5,527 nucleotides of DNA from Methanomicrobiaceae archaeon UBA436 (GTDB lineage Archaea > Halobacteriota > Methanomicrobia > Methanomicrobiales > Methanoculleaceae). The position numbers and the translations under genes are program-made. The notes under the pieces were generated by a model. The model saw only the letters and a list, made by a program, of their open reading frames with translations, was not told the DNA's origin and searched no databases. The DNA lies in contig DAFR01000031.1 in the NCBI GenBank assembly GCA_002497965.1, positions 12,543-18,069 on the forward strand, written 5' to 3'. Of this stretch, positions 1 to 3,409 are shown in pieces; positions within the stretch are counted from its first letter, which is position 1, and every line of letters begins with the position of its first letter.

Positions 1-380
1 GGGAGATCGTCAGGATCGCTCTCCATGGTGCAAGAGGCCAGGGATAGCGTTCATGACTCTCATGCGAAATGCGGCGTCCGGTTCGCGGCCATCAGATCGG
101 CGATCTGAGTGTATAAAATCACCCCCTCTTCCGGGAGTACGCGCGGGGACGATCAAGCCGGTTAACCCATGCTCTTGATTCACTTGCGTTAAATGTCCTC
201 TGTAGACCTCTGCCATCTAGCCGGGGCGGGACACAACCCTTTCCGGTCTCAAACCAGTCACCAGCGTCATCATCTCTCGCAAAAATCCTTGCCGCCCAAT
301 GAGAGGTTTACCAGACCCGGTTGCAGCAGCCCGATGCTGTTGTTCGATAGCCTCCGTTGTGTCGCACCGGTTTCGGAGTG
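1..380. other. Left-edge region with no supportable gene
   Basis: I see no convincing gene here. Several short frames are open on both strands, including two plus-strand frames that enter from the left edge and stop at 106-108 and near 175, and a minus-strand frame from ATG 214-216 to a stop at 10-12. None has a recognisable motif, a good ribosome binding site, or a composition that clearly marks it as coding. Some minus-strand pieces in different frames look protein-like and could be remnants of a decayed gene (see findings). A minus-strand ATG at 24-26 opens a frame running off the window, but only eight codons are visible. I treat the region as intergenic or degraded. Confidence 0.5.
92..119. 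promoter_or_regulatory. 17-bp palindrome next to a TATA-like box
   Basis: TCAGATC (92-98) and GATCTGA (102-108) form a perfect 7-bp inverted repeat around a 3-base spacer. Directly after it is GTATAAAAT (111-119), which resembles an archaeal TATA box and reads acceptably on either strand. A palindrome abutting a TATA element is the usual layout of an operator. Read leftward, the palindrome would lie between the TATA box and the expected start site; read rightward, it would lie just upstream where TFB binds. No gene on either side is well supported, so the target is unknown. The match could be chance. Confidence 0.3.
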
Positions 381-382
381 AT

Positions 383-396
383 CAAATTAAATAGAT
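383..396 (+). promoter_or_regulatory. TATA-like box for the 533-901 gene
   Basis: An AT-rich stretch, CAAATTAAATAG, stands out at 383-394 in otherwise GC-rich sequence and resembles an archaeal BRE/TATA element. With the usual spacing of about 25 bases, transcription would begin near 410-420, giving a leader of about 115 bases before the ATG at 533. It is the only good TATA candidate between the region to the left and the gene. No experimental support is available. Confidence 0.45.
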
Positions 397-420
397 CTAA
401 TACCAACAAACTTGTGTTAC

Positions 421-522
421 ACCTCCCTCCTCCCGCGACTCCGGAGGAGAAATCTCCGGTATCCTGGGGATCCGGGCGGCCGTGGGATCTGTAACGTCAC
501 CGGCAAAGACACAACCGGAGGT
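421..522 (+). promoter_or_regulatory. GC-rich leader with competing hairpins
   Basis: The predicted leader contains mutually exclusive pairings. CTCCTCC (427-433) pairs perfectly with GGAGGAG (443-449). CCGGAG (441-446) pairs perfectly with CTCCGG (454-459). These share bases 443-446, so both cannot form at once. The leader also starts with ACCTCC (421-426), an exact complement of the ribosome binding site GGAGGT (517-522) of the downstream gene. A small third hairpin is possible with ATCC (461-464) and GGAT (468-471). This could be a translational switch or only GC-rich chance pairing. It matches no riboswitch class that I know. Confidence 0.3.
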
Positions 523-532
523 AAGGTTAAGA

Positions 533-901
533 ATGGCACGTTATTATGGATACTCTCCGAAAGGCACCGTGAATAGTGCCGTGGACTCATTTGAATCGAG
601 AACGCAGATTCCTGGCCCCGGCGGGATGCTGTTAGGGACGGTCTACGTGGATATAAGCGACGAAGAGTGGGCTGTTGCAATTGCTTATGGCAGAGCGCAC
701 CACCCCGGCATTCGGGGTCCTGAACCCGTCTATGAGGTCAGGTACACCTACCGGCCGGAAGGGGAAGGCGCGATAAAGAGGCTTGACACGCGGAAGGGTA
801 CTCCGTCCACCGTTACGGTCGGCCCCCTCCTCTCAGTGGACGAGTTCGTGGTCCGGGCTCTTGACGACGAGAAGAAGCGGATCGTCGGCACGGGCCTGTA
901 A
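533..901 (+). CDS. Hypothetical protein, 122 residues
   Basis: I do not recognise this protein. It starts MARYYGYSPKG and is soluble in character: no signal peptide, membrane segment or cysteine is visible. The middle is rich in Gly and Pro (a PGPGG stretch near residue 30), followed by an acidic SDEEW segment. The second half looks like beta strands (YEVRYTYRPEGEG, then STVTVGPLLSV), and the C-terminus is charged, with DDEKKR. The ATG at 533 is chosen because GGAGGT at 517-522 lies ten bases upstream. A GTG at 482 would add 17 residues but sits inside the structured leader without its own binding site. The gene has its own TATA-like box and a long leader, stands alone on its strand, and converges on cca. 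A small family restricted to methanogens is likely but unproven. Confidence 0.72.
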   Translation: MARYYGYSPKGTVNSAVDSFESRTQIPGPGGMLLGTVYVDISDEEWAVAIAYGRAHHPGIRGPEPVYEVRYTYRPEGEGAIKRLDTRKGTPSTVTVGPLLSVDEFVVRALDDEKKRIVGTGL

Positions 902-927
902 AGCAATCTCCTGCGCGGCATAGGCCG

Positions 928-963
928 CACACCCCCGGGGATCATGGCATCTTCGGGGTTGTG
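928..963. terminator. Hairpin between convergent genes
   Basis: Bases 928-942 can pair with 949-963 as a 15-bp stem with one mismatch (C932 against T959) and two G-T pairs, closing a 6-base loop (CATGGC). A second small stem, GCGGC/GCCGC, lies just before it at 915-928. The hairpin is in the 107-bp gap between the stop of the hypothetical gene (901) and the stop of cca (1009 on the other strand), where a shared two-way transcript end is expected. No clear T-tract follows on either strand, unlike typical archaeal terminators, so it may serve as a 3'-end stabilising structure. Confidence 0.45.
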
Positions 964-1008
964 ACCGCTCTGGAGAACCCGCCGGTTCGGGATGGCAGGG
1001 AGAGTCTC

Positions 1009-2385
1009 TCACCTCCGTGCTGCCATCCTTTTTATCCTGGCAAGAGGCGATGCGCGGTCCAGGAACCGTGAGAGGAAGACAGCAAACTCCTCATCCCAGC
1101 ACTCAGCGCCGGTCCCCACGCTCCATCCCTCTTCCATAGAGCGCCGGACGTGCTTTCCAAGCGCGATGTCAAGGATGACGTTTGACCGCAGCAGATCGAT
1201 GGCCCGGGTAAATCTGCGGCCCACCTCAACCACGTATCGCCCCTCCTCGATGTATGGCCCGGCAAAGACCTCTTTCCTGACATACTTCTCCAAGAACTTC
1301 CGGGAGTTCTCCCTCGACCAGAGCGGCGGGCCGATATGCCTGCGCATAACCGGCACGGTTTCTGCCATCAGTTCAAAGAGCAGCATGCACCGCTTCTCCC
1401 TCATGCAGACGTCGGTACGGTTCACCGGAAACCCGCTCCTCTCCAGGAGGTCGCGTATGGACTCGGCAGATTTCCGTAGTTGAGGCACCACCGTATCTGG
1501 GGTGAGATCGGGTGTTTCGAAGGTGATAGAATATAGGTAGGTCCCCCTGGCAGAGAGGAGGCGGGAGAAGACCACCGGGGTTAGCGCCGGTGCGGGCGGG
1601 CGGCAGAAGAACGCTTCCGAGGGCTCCTCGAGGTAACCGCGTGCAACCTCCACGAACTCAAACATCCGCGAAAGCGATAGCGCCGCCGCGACGTTCCTCC
1701 CCGGGTCGACCGGATCGATCACCACGAGGGGGTCGTCGAACTCCTTCGTCCCGTGTCCCTCGATATCTATCACCTCCCCCGGTTTCCAGCTGGCTGCGGC
1801 TTCGAGGAGAGGGTGGAACCCCCCGTAGTAGATCGTCAGTATCTCGCAGAGGTAACCGGAGAACCCGCCGGTCATATGGTCTGAACCGTAGACCCCGCCG
1901 GCCTTTGCAAACTGCTTTAATAGGAGGACGTCGTCGACGTAGCCATCGATATGAGCAAGGACATAGCGTGTATGGAACGGCGTTCGGTCAACGGCGCTCT
2001 TGATCTCGGTCGCGCTCGCTACTGCGTAGCAGGGGACGAGATCGATATCCAGAGAATCTATCGTTGCGTTGAGATACGGGTGTTCTGCGTACTTCTCGCG
2101 CCACGTTGCGCCGAACTCTTCCGCGATCCGGCGTGCTAGCGATAGCCCCTCATCCTGCAGTTCCTGGCGGGAGAGGGAGGTGTCAAAGAGAATGAAGATG
2201 TCCAGGTCACGGTCACCTCGGACGAAGGTATCCCTGGCGACCGAACCCACCATCATCGCTTTCGCCTTCCCCGACCGTTCAACCGCCTCGATCAGGCGCT
2301 CTCCCATCGCCCGGATGTAGGCCCGCTCCTCAGGTGTTGGACGGATCCTCCTGAGCACCTCCTCTTCACAGGGGAACCGCGTCAA
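1009..2385 (-). CDS. cca: CCA-adding enzyme (tRNA nucleotidyltransferase, archaeal class I)
   Basis: This enzyme builds or repairs the 3'-terminal CCA of tRNAs from CTP and ATP in the cytoplasm, without a nucleic acid template. The 458-residue length is close to the archaeal family (about 440). The nucleotidyltransferase core is at the N-terminus: GSVARDTF at 47-54, then D60-L-D62 as metal ligands, and a third carboxylate, D115, in LDIDLVPCY. The archaeal motif KSAVDRTPFH follows at 129-138, and FSGYLCE with the central domain after that. The C-terminal part is the tRNA-binding tail. The start is TTG at 2383-2385, six bases after a full GGAGGT; the next Met (27) would remove the N-terminal helix. 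The TTG overlaps the TGA of thpR, so the two are probably co-transcribed and translationally coupled. The coding strand ends in GGAGGTGA, but no gene follows it. Confidence 0.96.
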   Translation of the reverse strand: MTRFPCEEEVLRRIRPTPEERAYIRAMGERLIEAVERSGKAKAMMVGSVARDTFVRGDRDLDIFILFDTSLSRQELQDEGLSLARRIAEEFGATWREKYAEHPYLNATIDSLDIDLVPCYAVASATEIKSAVDRTPFHTRYVLAHIDGYVDDVLLLKQFAKAGGVYGSDHMTGGFSGYLCEILTIYYGGFHPLLEAAASWKPGEVIDIEGHGTKEFDDPLVVIDPVDPGRNVAAALSLSRMFEFVEVARGYLEEPSEAFFCRPPAPALTPVVFSRLLSARGTYLYSITFETPDLTPDTVVPQLRKSAESIRDLLERSGFPVNRTDVCMREKRCMLLFELMAETVPVMRRHIGPPLWSRENSRKFLEKYVRKEVFAGPYIEEGRYVVEVGRRFTRAIDLLRSNVILDIALGKHVRRSMEEGWSVGTGAECWDEEFAVFLSRFLDRASPLARIKRMAARR

Positions 2386-2924
2386 AGCGTGACCTCCGCA
2401 AGGTCATCGTAGATCGGACCGCCGGGTGTCAGCGTGCTTTTCTTGAGTTTTACGGCGCTCACCAGACACCTCCCGAGCGGTTCGCGGGGTATACGACGCT
2501 CCACCTCCTTTGTGAGCGCGGGGTGGAGATCTTTTACGCGTGCAAGTGTTACATGGGGACGGAATGGACGCTTCTCCCTGGGGAACCCGAGCGGCTCGAG
2601 GAGGTCGTCCACCTGCCGGGCCAGGGCGGCGCTCTCCCCTGAGTCGGTGACGTCGCACCAGATCACCCGCGGTCTCCGCGGGTGGTTGCAAACTGCGTAA
2701 CCGACCGTTATCTCAAAGGGTTCGGCGTTCGTCGCCCGGAGCGCCCCGATGATCGGCTCGATCTGCGACTGATCGACCTCTCCAAGGAACTTGAGCGTGA
2801 GATGGAGATTTTCGGGCTCGACTATGGCGAGTCGGCCGGGCGCCTCTCTCAGGATCTCCAGCGACTGGCGTGCGCTTTCGCGGATCTCCTCCGTCAGATC
2901 GATTGCAACGAACGTCCTGACCAT
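2382..2924 (-). CDS. thpR: 2',5' RNA ligase / RNA 2',3'-cyclic phosphodiesterase (2H family)
   Basis: The product belongs to the LigT/ThpR branch of the 2H phosphoesterases, which open 2',3'-cyclic phosphates on RNA and can join tRNA halves through 2',5' bonds in vitro. Both catalytic HxTx motifs are present, H41-L-T43 in NLHLTLKFLGEV and H124-V-T126 in RPFRPHVTLARV. The N-terminus, MVRTFVAIDL, and the 180-residue length are typical. I chose the ATG at 2922-2924 because family members begin just before the FVAIDL strand; an upstream in-frame ATG at 2949-2951 would add nine residues. Neither start has a well-spaced SD site, so the transcript may be leaderless. The stop overlaps the TTG of cca by four bases. 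This pairing with a tRNA 3'-end enzyme hints at a role in tRNA end processing, but the physiological substrate of archaeal ThpR is not settled. Confidence 0.93.
   Translation of the reverse strand: MVRTFVAIDLTEEIRESARQSLEILREAPGRLAIVEPENLHLTLKFLGEVDQSQIEPIIGALRATNAEPFEITVGYAVCNHPRRPRVIWCDVTDSGESAALARQVDDLLEPLGFPREKRPFRPHVTLARVKDLHPALTKEVERRIPREPLGRCLVSAVKLKKSTLTPGGPIYDDLAEVTL
2392..2397 (-). promoter_or_regulatory. Ribosome binding site fixing the TTG start of cca
   Basis: Read on the minus strand, GGAGGT lies inside the last codons of thpR, followed by six bases (CACGCT) and then TTG. The match to the archaeal 16S 3' end is full and the spacing is ideal, so the TTG is very probably the true start of cca. 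Confidence 0.8.
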
Positions 2925-2974
2925 ATGTACCGTATTATCTTGCCTCACCATACAAAAGGTGATTGCCTATCCCT

Positions 2975-3040
2975 GCAAAACCGGCTTGAAGGAGGATGGG
3001 AGGCTGCAAGTCCACCGGCGTTCAGGATACCGGGTTTTGC
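2975..3040. repeat. Long-range inverted repeat in the divergent intergenic region
   Basis: GCAAAACC (2975-2982) and GGTTTTGC (3033-3040) are perfect 8-bp complements enclosing 50 bases. Inside, CCGG and CTTG near 2981-2988 can pair with CAAG and CCGG near 3007-3017, giving a branched fold of about 66 bases. It lies between the divergent starts of thpR and nrdH, before the nrdH TATA-like box. It could be a small RNA, a binding site or a leader element. It is not a tRNA: it is too short and has no proper T-arm. Confidence 0.3.
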
Positions 3041-3085
3041 CGTCCATTCCCCACTGCTCCGAAATGAATGATACGAACGATACCT

Positions 3086-3093
3086 GTTATAAC
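3086..3093 (+). promoter_or_regulatory. TATA-like box of the nrdH-nrdD operon
   Basis: GTTATAAC (3086-3093) is the best TATA-like element in the gap. A start of transcription about 25 bases on, near 3115, would leave a leader of about 25 bases before the nrdH start at 3140, containing the SD site. Just upstream, GATAC is repeated directly at 3070-3074 and 3079-3083 and occurs again at 3026-3030; GGTATC, its inverted form, is at 3131-3136. These may be operator half-sites or chance. Confidence 0.4.
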
Positions 3094-3127
3094 GCTCCAG
3101 AACGAACCTATAGTGACCGAATGATCC

Positions 3128-3133
3128 GGGGGT
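3128..3133 (+). promoter_or_regulatory. Ribosome binding site pointing to an ATT start for nrdH
   Basis: GGGGGT can pair with the ACCTCC of archaeal 16S rRNA over six bases with one G-U wobble. Six bases later (after ATCATC) comes ATT at 3140-3142, in frame with the glutaredoxin-like protein. The two ATC codons in between are too close to the site to be good starts. Confidence 0.6.
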
Positions 3134-3139
3134 ATCATC

Positions 3140-3409
3140 ATTTCCAATACAACGCAATTCATCGTATATACACTGGAATCCTGCCCGAATTGCGAGATCC
3201 TGAAAGAGTTTCTGGCCTCGAGAGGCGTGCCCTTCATCGAGTGCGACATGGCATCCGCTGAAGCGCTGACCGAGCTTCGCATGAACGGGGTATTCGTTCA
3301 GGAGGCGCCGGTGCTGCAGAAAGGTGACGCTTTCTATACGTCAGCCGACCTATTTCCCGGGGGTGTCTTCCAGGAAGACCTGGTCGCCGGTCTGATCGCG
3401 GAGGCATGA
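3140..3409 (+). CDS. nrdH: Glutaredoxin-like protein NrdH, probable reductant of NrdD
   Basis: This is a small thioredoxin-fold redox protein of 89 residues if it starts at ATT 3140, a normal length for NrdH/glutaredoxin. After the first strand (FIVYTLES) comes the redox motif C15-P-N-C18, and the cis-proline loop is EAPVL (P57). The C-terminal part includes FPGGVFQEDLVAGLIAEA. The frame is closed upstream by TGA at 3122-3124, and no ATG, GTG or TTG occurs between that stop and the CPNC motif; the first GTG, at 3227, lies beyond it. A strong SD site six bases before ATT supports that start; an assembly error changing ATG to ATT is the alternative. Its stop overlaps the nrdD ATG (ATGA). In Methanosarcina barkeri a similar NrdH is known to pass electrons to its class III reductase, so the same role is inferred here. 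Confidence 0.85.
   Translation: MSNTTQFIVYTLESCPNCEILKEFLASRGVPFIECDMASAEALTELRMNGVFVQEAPVLQKGDAFYTSADLFPGGVFQEDLVAGLIAEA
3400..3404 (+). promoter_or_regulatory. Ribosome binding site at the nrdH-nrdD junction
   Basis: GGAGG lies in the last nrdH codons. It is only one base from the ATG at 3406 but seven bases from an in-frame TTG at 3412. By spacing, the TTG is the better start, which would shorten NrdD by two residues. The ATGA overlap instead favours re-initiation at the ATG. The two options cannot be separated from sequence alone. Confidence 0.5.

Noticed and set aside
240..290. C/D box guide RNA on the minus strand
   Set aside because: An ATGATGA C-box-like sequence is present, but no CTGA D box occurs at a suitable distance.
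482..532. GTG at 482 as the start of the 122-residue protein
   Set aside because: It has no binding site, would place codons inside the structured leader, and the SD site at 517-522 points to the ATG at 533.
992..1483. Plus-strand open frame (163 codons) opposite the cca 3' half
   Set aside because: It is Ser/Arg-rich with no motif and lies antisense to well-conserved cca coding sequence.
2975..3040. tRNA gene or tRNA fragment
   Set aside because: The paired ends look like an acceptor stem, but at 66 bases it is too short and has no proper D-arm, anticodon arm or GTTCGA-type T-loop.
2996..3067. Small plus-strand frame of 23 codons starting with ATG after GGAGG
   Set aside because: The SD-like site directly touches the ATG (no spacing), there is no promoter in a fitting position, and the bases are better explained by the inverted repeat.
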